A stretch of DNA of 54,173 nucleotides from Symbiodinium natans (lineage: Eukaryota > Sar > Dinophyceae > Suessiales > Symbiodiniaceae). Positions 25,601-39,165 of this stretch are shown here, piece by piece. The number at the start of each line of letters is the position of its first letter. Position 1 is the stretch's first letter. A model generated the notes under the pieces. That model was given only the letters and a program-made list of their open reading frames with translations, did no database searches and was not told where the DNA came from. The stretch covers positions 1-54,173 of the forward strand of contig CAJNDS010000278.1 of assembly GCA_905221605.1 (NCBI GenBank), read 5' to 3'. Made by a program: the position numbers and the translations under genes.

Positions 25601-26581
25601 TTGTCAACATATGATCACTGTGGTTGTTGTTCCGGCTCTTTGTGTTTTCAAGAGCGGCATTCTTGCTGCCACAACAACAAAGTAGCAGTAGCCATCGTTG
25701 CAGTAGTAGCAGTAGTCCTTGTCGTAGTAAGTAGTACTTGTACTAGTACTAGTACGTGGCATTTAATGTTTGCCCCCATGCTTTTCTGTATGCAAAAGTC
25801 ATTTGGATGTGGCCAGGCCACACTTTCGTAGTATGTGCAGCCGGAATTGTGGGGCGGAAGTTGTGAGCCATTTTGCAGAGATGGGTCGCGAAATGTGGCC
25901 AGGCCAATAATTCGTGACTTCAAGGATTTTAATGGAATTTTGAGATTGCACTGCGCCGGAATCAAGGGGTATGAGGTTTAGGAGTTTGGGACTGCACTTG
26001 GTTGCACGGTCTTAAGGCGTAGGACTGAAGGGGGTTGGGGCTACAGGGCTTTGGGTTTAAGGGTAAAGGGCTCAGGGTGAGGGACTAAAGGGTCGAAGGT
26101 TTCCAATCAAAGTCACCGTATCTCGCACGGACGTGATCACCGTTCAAGATTGGATGCACTGGCCGTCGTACAAGTCGCAAAGGGGTTAGAGTTTGTGAGT
26201 GCAGTACGAAACCACCACATGCAAGAAACTGTGCTTCCCAAAAATGAGGCCAACCAAAGCCCCACAACTTTGCACTCCAAGAAGAAGACCGAAAAGCGAA
26301 GTGCCGAGAAGCATGGTGTTTGTAGCTTTTCGAGTCGCGATGCAAACGGAGCCATCGGGACAAAAGCCTTGAGGGTTCTACCAGCAAGTATGGCTAGTCG
26401 CGGTCGTCGTAGTGTAGGTGGCAGGATGGTTTCCTGCGGGAGTAAGACCGGGCTGAAGAGGTTTCGGGTGTGCTTTTGCGACCCTTCCCATTTTGTTCGG
26501 GGGTTGTTTGGGTCAAGGAGACTCTGGCGTGCACGCAGTGCTTAGACGGACTACGCCCAGCTGCGGATGGATCCTGCACTC
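22676..26581 (+). CDS. Receptor-like membrane protein, exons 2-7: cysteine-rich ephrin-receptor-like modules
   Basis: Exons 22676-22796, 22916-23016, 23105-23158, 25041-25126, 25213-25293, 26518-26581. Peptides show the C-x2-C...G spacing of GCC2/GCC3 or ephrin-receptor-like repeats: DCVTCPPGRAS, CSLCPVGSFQTLG, FCSDCELGTMA, QCTLCRPF, then CKLCPRGSHCPGSNEL, LLAGYFSSAQ-APGDVYECEE, CPGGHPGTCSDGRDN-ETLACTQCLDG and ADGSCT. Joining YFSSAQ to APGDVY and GRDN to ETLACTQC restores the order typical of dinoflagellate proteins of this kind. Donors are GA, GC, GC, GT, GA, GA; all acceptors AG|G. The 54-nt exon at 23105 (YWTTKIGAF) is uncertain. Intron 2 is only 119 nt and contains a CCCTAAA run. Confidence 0.68.
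22846..22892 (+). repeat. CCCTAAA run inside a 119-nt intron
   Basis: Six to seven perfect heptamers fill over a third of intron 2 of the receptor-like gene. Confidence 0.9.
23159..25040. other. Long intron 4 of the receptor-like gene
   Basis: Contains G homopolymers (about 23376 and 24702), telomere-like tracts (about 24335-24380) and one exon-like peptide (GMWTTSRETWV, about 23336-23368, behind a TTGCAG at 23311-23316) that resembles the WTT segment of the exon at 23105. It may be an alternative or dead exon. Confidence 0.4.
25294..26517. other. Intron 6 of the receptor-like gene
   Basis: A 1.2-kb GA-AG intron with an agtagc/gtagta-rich tract near 25680-25760. No other gene seen. Confidence 0.45.
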
Positions 26582-26716
26582 GAGCGGCAAGTTGGAACAG
26601 CTGCTCCAGCATAAGGGTTTAGGGTTTGGGGCTTAGGGTTTGAAATTCGTGAAGAGTGATGTTTCACGTCGGACGGCCTCGTCAATACATAATCAATGGT
26701 TTGCAGAGCAAGCAAG

Positions 26717-28376
26717 GCAAACCGTGCAGCGACGCTGACTACATGCTCCCCTTTGCCTTTGCTACCAGTATACTTGCTGCAGTCGCCATCGTGTATGTCG
26801 GCTTGTTAAGAGCCCAGGCGGGTGGCTTTCGAAAAACAACTCTTTCTTAACCTCAAAGCTTATCGTGCTCTGATTCAGAGCTTCCCAAAAATGAATTGCG
26901 TGTATATGGGAAATGCGTGAAGTGCATTTTTACAGTCCCCAAGGTTCAGCAGAACCGCCACCAGCTTGTGGCCGCGGTGGGCGTGACACAACTTCTGACC
27001 CTTGCGCAGATGCTGGCGGTGCTTCGGCGCTTCGGCATCGCTTGGGGCGAGCCTTTTGCAAGCCTTCTGGCCTTCTTGGACATCTTCAGCTTCGACTTCG
27101 AGATGTTATCCTTCAGTTGTGTTACCACGATGGGACCTGTTGTCTCCTTCGCTGTCCGTGTGCTGATGATCCCCGGAATTCTGCTGAGCACCGCGGTGGT
27201 CTCACTGGTTCACGCGGCCTTGCTCGCTGGCCCTTGCCGGTATACTTCCAAGCTGAGCCTCGGGATCCACTTCCGGCACCTCCTCAAAACCGCCGGGGCC
27301 CTCTTCATGGTCCTGTTCATCATACTCTTCTCCATGTTTTTGGCTCCTTTTCAGTGTCGCCTGCATCCGAACGGACGCTACACGGTTCAAACCTATGGGT
27401 CCGTGCACTGCGACGACGAGCAACACTACCAGATGTTCGTCCTGGGAATTCTCTCCTGCAGCCCAGGCTCTGATTGGCATCTGCTTTATCCTACACTGGT
27501 TTTGGGTTTCGGGTTTGGGAGTCGGGTTCTGGGGCACCTGGTGAACTTCTGGCTGTTCCCCTAAATCCCTTGGCAAGAAAGGCAGCCTGCCTCTCCTGTA
27601 TCTGACATTTTGCACTTGGCTGGTCGTGATGGAGTTGCCCAGGCGACTCGCGAGATCGGACACCGGTTTTCTACAGGACTGCTCCTTCTTGATCATTCGC
27701 TTTCGCACGGGTGCCGAGATCTCCTCCGTTGCCTTCTTGATCCGAAACGTGCTGGTGGTTCTGTCCCCTCTTCCCGTTGCGGTGTCATCGAAGTTGCTGA
27801 TGATGAGTCTGGTCTTGCTGTCGAACCTGGTACTTGTGGCCTACTTCCAGCCATGGCGGCACAGGGTTTGCCACTCGCCAGAAGTTAGCATGTTCTCATC
27901 TTGCTGCTTCCCTAACTCCCCCTAAGCTGCCGAAGGGTGCAGGGTTTCGGTGTCTTCGGTTTCAGGGTCGAGAGGAGTAATGGTAAAGGCATGAAAAGTG
28001 CGTTCGTAAAGTTTTAAGGTCTTAAGGGTGCGTAGGGGGCTGCCAACCAAATGCCAGAAGGCAACGTCCTGGACATGACTTTGCTCGCTGGCATGCTGGT
28101 GACTCTCCAGGTCGGTGCGATAAACGTGGGCGGCGCCAGTTCGGCTCGTTACGTGAGTGTCCTGATGATCCACATGGTCGTCATGTCTCCTGATCTTGTT
28201 TCATGAGCTTTTCGTTTCAGCATTGTGTCCTGGCAGCGTGCACACTCATAGGACCCGACATATTCTAAACCCTAAACCCGACCCTAAAGGCCCTAAACCC
28301 GAAATCTGAAGTCGTTGTGAGGCTTCTCGCCATTCTTGGAACAGTCATCTGGAGCATGTCAAGCTATCTTCAGCAG
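26717..28376 (+). CDS. Receptor-like membrane protein, exons 8-12: multi-pass membrane region (3' end lost at gap)
   Basis: Exons 26717-26817, 26944-27466, 27582-27869, 28061-28166 and about 28322-28376. Hydrophobic helices include LPFAFATSILAAVAIVYVGLL, a region around GVTQLLTLAQML, FSCVTTMGPVVSFAVRVLM, LFMVLFIILFSMFLAPF, FLIIRFRTGAEISSVAF, LLMMSLVLLSNLVLVAYF and NVLDMTLLAGMLVTL. Conserved-looking loops are EPFASLLAFL, PFQCRLHPNGRYTV and FQPWRHRVC. The donors between exons 8 and 11 are all GC (CAG|GC, CAG|GC, TTT|GC). The exon 11 to 12 junction is tentative (GA at 28167, or GT at 28153). The frame runs towards a TG repeat and the 100-N gap, so the C-terminus is missing from the assembly. Confidence 0.7.
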
Positions 28377-28559
28377 GTGTGCCGATGCTCCGACCAGTTT
28401 TTGCTAGCAAGTGCAGCGCTGTCCTGTGGTTCTTATCAACAGTATGGTTGGTTGCTGTTCTTTCTGACCGAGTGAGTGAGTGTTGTGGTTGTGATTGCTG
28501 TGATTGTTCTTGTGGTTGTTACTTTTGCGGCTGTTGTTTGTTGTTTGTTGTTTTCTGGT

Positions 28560-29073
<514 letters not shown>

Positions 29074-29173
29074 NNNNNNNNNNNNNNNNNNNNNNNNNNN
29101 NNNNNNNNNNNNNNNNNNNNNNNNNNNNNNNNNNNNNNNNNNNNNNNNNNNNNNNNNNNNNNNNNNNNNNNNN
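29074..29173. other. Assembly gap, 100 N
   Basis: Exactly 100 N, the usual placeholder for a gap of unknown size. It sits between the TG repeat and the second satellite copy. Confidence 0.99.
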
Positions 29174-32100
29174 TTGAAGGCCACTCTGGGCCATTCTCTG
29201 TCCATCAAATGGGACATGACATAACGCATCACTCGCTATCGTTTACGTGATAGAGTTTCGCTATCTCTGAATAGGTCATCTGAAAGCTCCTCTGTATCTT
29301 TGCAGCAAGTGAAGGAGCTCCTTGCCTCTTCTGCAAGAGCCCTCCGCTTCCTCTTTTGCAATGAGCAAGCTCTTTTATCTCCTCTGGTTCCTAATAGGTC
29401 ATGAGCGGGCTTCCCTCTCTCCTTCTCTTTTAGGGGATAGAGGAGGTTTTTTCATGTTGCGTTAACAGCTAGAGGACATCATTTATATCCATTCTGTCAT
29501 TTCGTATGAGAAGATACAGGAGCTCATTCATCTCCTAGTCAGAGATTGAAGAACTCGTTCACAAGAGATATAGATATAAGAAATCTCTCATACAATGTAT
29601 AAGAGCTCTCTCATGTCCTACCTAGTTCATTTGCCGTCACCAGCGCTCAGCTCTACCATTTCGTATCTTTTTTATGACATAGCTTCTCTATCTCGCAATA
29701 GGTCATGAGAGACCTCCTCTTTCTTTTGCAGGAAATGGAGAAGTCTCTACTTAATTTGTGAAAGAGCTCCCTTGTTTCAATGCACAAAAGAACTAATTCA
29801 GAGAAGCTGTAGGGCTCTCAGAATGTTAACTTTCTTGTGTAATTCCGTTCGATTAGGATAGAGGAGCTCACAAGCTCTAACACATTCCCCTACCTTTTAA
29901 TGAAGAGGCTCCTTCTCTCGTAGGGGTGCTAGAAAGAATTGCCCTAAGTGCTCTTTTGCAGAACATTAGAGAGTCCTCTACCTACCTCTTGTGAAAGAGC
30001 TCCTTCACCTCAAAATCAAATGCCACAACTCGTCTATCTTTCACTGGGACATGAGACAGCTCCATTGTGAATTTCTATTCAGAAATAGCTGCTTCTCTAT
30101 CGATGAAGAAATCATGCGAGTAGCCGTTTATCGATGCATAAGAAATGACATAGCTCTTCTACCTTTTTGCGACAGATCTCTTCTTTACCCGAAATGAAAG
30201 TTTGGAAGGCCATTCTCTATCCCTTGAATGGGGACACAACTCATCAGTCTATCGTTTACGTGAGAGAGTTTCGCTATCTCTGAACAGGTCATCTGAAAGC
30301 TCCTTTGTGTCTGCGCAGCAAGTGAAGGAGCTGCTTGCCTCTTCTGCAATAGCTCCTCCGCTTCCTATTTTGCAATGAGCAACCTCTTCTATCTCCTTTG
30401 GTTCCTATTTCTCGTTTGCCATCACTAGGCAGAGGAGCTCTCAGCTCTACCATGACCTATCCTTTACATGAAAGAGGCTTCTCTATCTCGTAACGGTTCA
30501 TGGAGTCATGACAGATCTTCTCTATCTCTTTGCAAGAAAAGAGAGAGTGCTCTACCTCGTGTGAAAGAGCTCCTCCACCTTGTGATCGAGAGTGACAGAA
30601 CTCGTCTATCTTTCAATGGTGCATGAGCCAGGTTTTTTGTTTGTATTTGAGAAAAAGCTTGTATACCCGTGATATAATAAGAAATGAATAGCTCTTCTAC
30701 CTTTCTGTGACAGATCTCTCCTTTATTCGAAATGAAAGTCTGGAAGGCCATTCTCTATCCCTGAAATGGGGCATGACATAACTTTCCAATCTCTATCGTT
30801 TACGTGATCGAGTTTCGCTATCTCTGAATAGGTCATCTGAAAGCTCCTCTGTATCTTTGCAGCAAGTGAAGGAGCTCCTTGCCTCTTCTGCAAGAGCCCT
30901 CCGCTTCCTCTTTTGCAATGAGCAAGCTCTTTATCTCCTCTGTTTCCTAACAGGTCATGAGACAGCTCATTTCCACACTGTCATTTCGTATGCGAAGACA
31001 CAGGAGCTCATTCATTTTCTATTCAGAGATTGAAGAACTCATTCATAAGAAATGTATGAAAGTTCTCTCATGTCCTATCTAACTGATTTACCGTCACTAG
31101 GCAGAGGAGTCCTCAGCTCTACCATTTCTTATCTTTATATGACATAGCTTCTCTATCTCGCAATAATCAGGTCGTGAGAGACCTCCTCTTTCTTTTACAG
31201 GAAATGAGAGAGGTCTCTATCTACCCTTTGTGAAAGAGCTCCCTTTGTTCACTGGCAAGAACTCATTCATGAAAGCTATAAGAGTTCCCGTCGATAGGCA
31301 AAGGAGCTCACAGCTCTTCTATATCTTACCCTTTACATGAAAGAGGCTCTCTATCTCGTAGCGGGTCATGAAAGATCGTCTCTATCTCTTTGCCGGACAT
31401 GAGAGTCCTCTACCTACCTCTTGTGAAAGAGCTCCCCCACCTCGTAACGTACAAAGACAGAACTCGTCTATCTTTCAATGGGACATGATCCGTCTCTTTG
31501 GTTTTGGTTGAGAAAAGCTTCTCTATCCATGAAGCAAACATGAGAGAAGCCGATTGTCTCTAGGCTGCTTATCGCTTCGTAGGAAATGACATAGCTCTTT
31601 TACCTTTTGCGAGAGATCAACCCTAATTGAAGGTTTCGAAGGCCTATCCCTGAAATGGAGCGTCGCATAACTCATCAGTCTCTCTCGCTTACGTGAGACA
31701 GCATTTATTCTATTTCGTAACAGGTCATCTAAACGCTCTTCTATGCGTTTGTAGAAGTAAAAGAGCTCCTTGCCTCTTGTGCAAAAGCTCCTCCGCATCC
31801 TAAAGAGCAATGAGCAAGCTCTTCTATCTCCTCTCTCTTGAATAGGTCATGAGAGGGCTCCCCTCCCTCTGGTTGAGGGAATGACAGAGCTCCTCCGCCC
31901 CTTACGAAAGAGCCTTTCTCCTGCTTGAAAAGCTGCGGGCGGGTGCTCTGGCGCCTCGTAGGTTTGGGAGGTCTCCTTTTCACATCTTTATCTTTCCGAC
32001 TCCGAGATATAGGAGCTCATTTTTTCGAAAGTGGTAGCAGAGATCTCTCATTTCCAAGAGATCTTTGTCACTCAGGGAGAAAGCAAGGTTTTGATTTCAA

Positions 32101-33725
32101 AGAAATGGAGGAGCTCTTTCATGTCCCATTAAGAGTGGGGAGCGCTCTCATTACGCATGAAAAGATTGATGACATGGATTCGTTACCATTCTTTAACTTT
32201 TCTCGAAGGGTCTTTTCTTTTCATATGCAGGATCTCTTTCATTTCCTATGAGAAGATAGAGGAGCTCTTTCATCTCAAAGATAGAAGAATGCATTCATAA
32301 ACGGTATAAGAGCTCTCCCATGAACTATATCTCATCGTAGGGGGCATAGGAGTCTTAGGGGGCTCAGGATTCGCGTGCAGGGTGTAGGGTTTATAGGGCT
32401 ACGGGAATTTAATGGAGGGTGTATTTGTGTAGTCTGCCTATTACCGTAACAAACCCGTGACATAACCCAGAGCCATTACTTGCAAGACTGCTTCTTGAAA
32501 GCAAGAGCGCTAGTGTCTAACCATTGTACATTCCTACATGAGATACCCCACCACATCTTGAAAACACCTCTTTCTCCAAGGGTTTACTGGGGCATTAAGG
32601 AACAAGAACGTGATGGTTGCAGCACCAAAGTAAGGGAATAGCAAAGGGTTTCCAGGGAAAACTTCCCTGATGCAACCGGTCTCTATCTCACAAGAGGTCA
32701 TGAGAGACCTCCTGTATCACATTGCAGGAATGAGAGAGTTCTCCACCATGTTTGTTTTCCGAAATAGCTTCTCTATCAATGAAGAGTTTTGAAGGTAGCC
32801 CTGGGCCATTCTCTGTCCGATAAATGAGACATGACATAACTCATTAGTCTCTATTAAGAGAGTCTCTATCTCTACGTGATCGAGTTTCGCTATCTCTGAA
32901 TATACGTCGTCTGAAAGCTCCTCTGTGTCTTTGTAGCAAGTGAAGGAGCTCCTTGCCTCTTCTGCAAGTGCTCCTCCGCTTCCCCTTTTGCAATGAGCAA
33001 GCTCTTCTATCTCCTCTGGTTCCTAACAGGTCATGACTTCTGCAAGAGCTCCTCCTCTTGATATTTTGCAATGAGCAAGCTCTTCTATCTCCTAATAGGT
33101 CAGAGAGGGCTTCCCTCTCTCCCACTCTTGTAGGGGATAGAGGAGCTTTTTCTTGATGCTTTAAAAGCTCGAGGGCATCGTTCATTTCCTGTCTGTCATT
33201 ACGTATGAGAAGAGACAGGAGCTCATTCATCTCCTAATCAGAGATTGAAGAACTCCTTCAGGAGAGCTCTCTCATATCCTATCCTTTTGGTTCCCCGTCA
33301 CTAGGTCCCTAGGTAGAGGAGCTCTCAGCGTCTCAGCTCTACCGTTTGCTACCTTCTACGTGGCAGAGCTTCTTTATCTCGCAATAGGTCATGAAAGACT
33401 TTCCAGCAAATGAGAGAGTTCTCTACTTTACCGCTTGCGAAAGAGCTCCCCTTTTTCAATGACAAGAATTCACTCATACAAGCTACAAGAGCACTCTAAT
33501 GTCCTGTCTTGCTCATTTCCCGTCAATGGGTAGACGAGCTCGCAGCTCTACCGTTTCCTACCCTTTACATGAAAGAGGCTCCTCTATCTCGTAGCGGGTC
33601 ATGAAAGATCGTCTCTATCTCTTTGCCGGACATGAGAAAGTCCTCTACCTACCTCTTGTGAAAGAGCTCCCCCACCTCGCAACGTACAAAGACACAACTC
33701 GTCTATCTTTCAATGGGACGTGATT
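29174..33725. repeat. GAGCTC-rich satellite, copy 2
   Basis: Nearly base-for-base repeat of 13207-17757 at an offset of about 15,968. Only scattered single-base changes are visible outside the patch at 29735-29960. It begins abruptly at the gap, inside the satellite. Confidence 0.9.
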
Positions 33726-33739
33726 CTCCTTTGCTTTTG

Positions 33740-35080
33740 GTAAGCCCGAACGACTACCGGAATTAACTTCTTGCATTTCTTGTTTTTCTCACAGACAGGA
33801 AGAAGTTACGGAAATTAATGAGTTGTGAATTTCTTTAATTTGTTTTCATTAATCTCGCAAGCCCGAACAGCTGCCGGAATTAGTTTCATGAATTTCATTA
33901 ATTTCTTTAATTTCTTTGATTTCTTTATTGTTTGAATTTCTGAAAACCTTTAATTTCTTTAACTCCCTCAATTTCTTGAATTTCTTTACTTTCTGTAATT
34001 TCGTTTAATTAGTCTCGCAAGCCCGAACGGCTGCCTGAATTAATTTCTTTAATTTCTTTTTTGTTTCTTTAATTTCTTTAATTTCTCACAGAGAGACCCA
34101 GAAATTAAAGAAATTAATGAAATTAATTGGGGGAGCCCACCCGGCTCACGGGACTAATTTAAACTAGAAGACGATTGGCCCGAAAGCATCGATTTGCGGT
34201 GCGTTGAGTCTATGCACTTGACTCTGTGCGCTCGAACTGTATGCACTTGGACAAGTGTATGCACTTAAGTGTATGCACTTATATGGTTGCATACTCACTT
34301 GTATACTGCACTTGTATACTGGACGTGTATGCACTCGAACTGCATGGCACTCAAGTGTGTTGAGTTGAATGCCATGCACTTGTGGTCAACTCTATACACT
34401 TCATTGGCATTCAATAGATCTGAAGTAAACGGACTTGAACTGTATGAACTTCACTTGCTGTCTGCTTGCTCTGCGAAATTGTTTAGGGAGTAAGGGGGCT
34501 TCGACAGCTTAGGGAGCTTACGGGACTTAAGGAGGCTTGGCGGGCTCAGGGGGCCTGGGGAGCTTCGGGGCCTTAGGAAGTGTAGGGGGCTTGGGAGTCT
34601 TAGAGAACTTGGGATTCTTAGAGGGCCTGGAGGCCGTAGGAGTCTTTGAGCGTTTAGGGTTTAGGGTTTAGAGTTTAGGGTTCAGGGTTTAGGGGAAATG
34701 GTTTGTTTAGAGAGGGTGTATTTACATCGTCTGCCTATGAACGTAGCAAACTCGTGACACACATTACTTGCAAAACAGCTTCTTGAAAATTAGAGCGCTA
34801 GTACCAAGCCATTGTACACACAACTATATGAAAAATCCTTCCTACATCTTGAAGGCGTCCCTTTCTTTAAGGGATGACTGGGGAAATTAAGGGAAAGAAA
34901 GGGCGATGGTTTCAGCACGAAAGTAAGGGAATAGAAAAGGGAACGCGGTACAGATACACGAAGCCTTAAAGGGATTCGAGGGGAAATTCTAGCACTACAC
35001 AGGGGTTTCAAGGGAAAACTTCCCTGAAACAATCGGGGCCAAAAAAAAGCGCAACAGGGAAACATCAGGGAAATTTTATT
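33740..35080. repeat. Second copy of foldback founders, tatgcacttg repeat and dispersed element
   Basis: Corresponds to 17772-19110 with very few differences, including both sequence blocks between the satellites. No gene. Confidence 0.85.
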
Positions 35081-35084
35081 AAAG

Positions 35085-38000
35085 AAATTAATGAAATTAA
35101 TGAAATTAAAGAAATTAACTAATTTCTTTACTTTCTTTAATTTCGCACAGAGAGGCCCAGAAATTAAAGAAATTAATGAAATTGATTAATTTCTTTAATT
35201 TCTTTAATTTCTCACAGAGAGGCCCAGAAATTCAAGAAATTCAAGAAATTAATTAATTTCATTAATTTCTTTAATTTCTTTAATTTCATTAATTTCTTTT
35301 AATTAGTCTCGCAAGCCCGAAGGGCTACCGGAATTAATTTCTTTACTTTCTTTAATTTCTCACAGAGAGGCCCAGAAATTAAAGAAATTAAAGAAATTAA
35401 TTGGGGGCCCCCCCCCCCCGGCTCACGGGACTAATTAAAATAAATTAAAGAAATTAATGAAATTAATGAAACTAAAGAAATTAATTAATTTCTTTAATTT
35501 CTTTAATTTCGCACAGAGAGGCCCAGAAATTAAAGAAATTAATGAAATTATTTAATTTCTTCAATTTCTTTAATTTCTCACAGAGAGGCCCAGAAATTAA
35601 AGAAATTAATGAAATTAATTAATTTCTTTAATTTCTTTAATTTCTCACAGAGAGGCCCAGAAATTAAAGAAATTAAAGAAATTAATTAATTTCATTAATT
35701 TCTTCATTAATTTCTTTAATTTCTTTTAATTAGTCTCGCAAGCCCGAAGGGCTACCGGAATTAATTTCTTTAATTTCTTTAATTTCTCACAGAGAGGCAC
35801 AGAAATTAAAGAAATTAAAGAAATTAATTGGGGTAGCCCCCCCGGCTCACGGGACTAATTAAAATAAATTAAAGAAATTAATGAAATTAATGAAATTAAA
35901 GAAATTAATTAATTTCTTTAATTTCTTTAATTTCGCACAGAGAGGCCCAGAAATTAAAGAAATTAATGAAATTAATTAATTTCTTTAATTTCTTTAATTT
36001 CTCATAGGGAGGCCCAGAAATTAAAGAAATTAAAGAAATTAATTAATTTCATTAATTTCTTTAATTTCTTTAATTTCTTTTAATTAGTCTCGCAAGCCCG
36101 AAGGGCTACCTGAATTAATTTCTTTAATTTCTTTAATTTCTCACAGAGAGGCCCAGAAATTAAAGAAATAAAAGAAATTAATTGGGGTAGCCCCCCCGGC
36201 TCACGGGACTAATTAAAATAAATTAAAGAAATTAATGAAATTAATGAAATTAAAGAAATTAATTTCTTTAATTTCTTTAATTTCGCACAGAGAGGCCCAG
36301 AAATTAAAGAAATTAATGAAATTAATTAATTTCTTTAATTTCTTTAATTTCTCACAGGGAGGCCCAGAAATTAAAGAAATTAATGAAATTAATTAATTTC
36401 TTTAATTTCTTTATTTTCTCACAGAGAGGCCCAGAAATTAAAGAAATTAAAGAAATTAATTAATTTCATTAATTTCTTTAATTTCTTTAATTTCATTAAT
36501 TTCTTTTAATTAGTCTCGCAAGCCCGAAGGGCTACCGGAATTAATTTCTTTAATTTCTTTAATTTCTCACAGAGAGGCCCAGAAATTAAAGAAATTAAAG
36601 AAATTAATTGGGGGAGCCCCCCCGGCTCACGGGACTAATTAAAATAAATTAAAGAAATTAATGAAACTAAAGAAATTAATTAATTTCATTAATTTCTTTA
36701 ATTTCGCACAGAGAGGCCCAGAAATTAAAGAAATTAATGAAATTAATTGGGGCCCCCCCCCGGCTCACGGGACTACTTAAAATAAATTAAAGAAATTAAT
36801 GAAATTAATGAAATTAAAGAAATTAATTAATTTCTTTAATTTCTTTAATTTCGCACAGAGAGGCCCAGAAATAAAAGAAATTAATGAAATTAATTAATTT
36901 CTTTAATTTCTTTAATTTCTCACAGAGAGGCCCAGAAATTAAAGAAATTAATGAAATTAATTAATTTCTTTAATTTCTTTAATTTCTCACAGAGAGGCCC
37001 AGAAATTAAAGAAATTAAAGAAATTAATTAATTTCATTAATTTCTTTAATTTCTTTAATTTCTTTTAATTAGTCTCGCAAGCCCGAAGGGCTACCGGAAT
37101 TAATTTCTTTACTTTCTTTAATTTCTCACAGAGAGGCACAGAAATTAAAGAAATTAAAGAAATTAATTGGGGTAGCCCCCCCGGCTCACGGGACTAATTA
37201 AAATAAATTAAAGAAATTAATGAAATTAATGAAATTAAAGAAATTAATTAATTTCTTTAATTTCTTTAATTTCGCACAGAGAGGCCCAGAAATTAAAGAA
37301 ATTAATGAAATTAATTAATTTCTTTAATTTCTTTAATTTCTCATAGGGAGGCCCAGAAATTAAAGAAATTAAAGAAATTAATTAATTTCATTAATTTCTT
37401 TAAATTTCTTTAATTTCTTTTAATTAGTCTCGCAAGCCCGAAGGGCTACCGAATTAATTTCTTTTTTAATTTCTTTAATTTCTCACAGAGAGGCCCAGAA
37501 ATTAAAGAAATTAAAGAAATTAATTGGGGTAGCCCCCCCGGCTCACGGGACTAATTAAAATAAATTAAAGAAATTAATGAAATTAATGAAATTAAAGAAA
37601 TTAATTAATTTCTTTAATTTCTTTAATTTCGCACAGAGAGGCCCAGAAATTAAAGAAATTAATGAAATTAATTAATTTCTTTAATTTCTTTAATTTCTCA
37701 CAGGGAGGCCCAGAAATTAAAGAAATTAATGAAATTAATTAATTTCTTTAATTTCTTTATTTTCTCACAGAGAGGCCCAGAAATTAAAGAAATTAAAGAA
37801 TTTCATTAATTTCATTAATTTCTTTAATTTCTTTAATTTCATTAATTTCTTTTAATTAGTCTCGCAAGCCCGAAGGGCTACCGGAATTAATTTCTTTAAT
37901 TTCTTTAATTTCTCACAGAGAGGCCCAGAAATTAAAGAAATTAATTGGGGTAGCCCCCCCGGCTCACGGGACTAATTAAAATAAATTAAAGAAATTAATG

Positions 38001-38985
38001 AAATTAATGAAATTAAACAAATTAATTAATTTCTTTAATTTCTTTAATTTCGCACAGAGAGGCCCAGAAATTAAAGAAATTAATGAAATTAATGAATTTC
38101 TTTAATTTCTTTGATTTCTTTAATTTCTCACAGAGAGGCCCAGAAATTAAAGAAATTAATGAAATTCATTAATTTCTTTAATTTCTTTAATTTCTCACAG
38201 AGAGGCACAGAAATTAAAGAAATTAAAGAAATTAATTGGGGGGGGCCCCCCGGCTCACGGGACTAATTAAAATAAATTAAAGAAATTAATGAAATTAATG
38301 AAATTAAAGAAATTAATTTCTTTAATTTCTTTAATTTCGCACAGAGAGGCCCAGAAATTAAAGAAATTAATGAAATTATTTAATTTCTTTAATTTCTTTA
38401 ATTTCTCACAGAGAGGCCCGGAAATTAAAGAAATTAATGAAATTAATTAATTTCTTTAATTTCTTTAATTTCTCACAGAGAGGCCCAGAAATTAAAGAAA
38501 TTAAAGAAATTAATTAATTTCATTAATTTCTTTAATTTCTTTAATTTCTTTTAATTAGTCTCGCAAGCCCGAAGGGCTACCGGAATTAATTTCTTTAATT
38601 TCTTTAATTTCTCACAGAGAGGCCCAGAAATTAAAGAAATAAAAGGAATTAATTGGGGCCCCCCCCCCGGCTCACGGGACTAATTAAAATAAATTAAAGA
38701 AATTAATGAAATTAATGAAATTAAAGAAATTAATTAATTTCTTTAATTTCTTTAATTTCGCACAGAGAGGCCCAGAAATTAAAGAAATTAATGAAATTAT
38801 TTAGTTTCTTTAATTTCTTTAATTTCTCACAGAGAGGCCCGGAAATTAAAGAAATTAATGAAATTAATTAATTTCTTTAATTTCTTTAATTTCGCACAGA
38901 GAGGCCCAGAAATTAAAGAAATTAAAGAAATTAATTAATTTCTTTAATTTCATTTATTTCCCTAAGAGAGCCCCAGAAATTAAAG
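35085..38985. repeat. AATTAAAG foldback satellite array, copy 2 (expanded)
   Basis: Same higher-order unit as 19095-20545, but 3.9 kb long with eight left arms (near 35310, 35735, 36090, 36515, 37075, 37430, 37860, 38555) and ten inverted right arms (ggctcacgggacta). Spacing varies from about 140 to 560 bp, showing gain and loss of sub-blocks. Confidence 0.9.
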
Positions 38986-39064
38986 AAATTAAAGAAATTA
39001 ATAGGTAAATAAATTAAATTCCTCATACAAGTGATATACGTGAAATGGACCCAAAAGGTCCCTC

Positions 39065-39165
39065 TCACATATGTATATATGTATATATGTATATATGTAT
39101 ATATGTATATATGTATATATGTATATATGTATATATGTATATATGTAAATATGTATATGTATACG
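39065..39165. repeat. atgtatat microsatellite
   Basis: Starts after the same 50-bp flank (cctcatacaagtgatatacg...) that ends copy 1 near 20590, but with a different repeat unit. Confidence 0.9.

Noticed and set aside
35085-38985. CRISPR-like regular repeats
   Set aside because: There are no unique spacers; the unit is an internally palindromic eukaryotic satellite.
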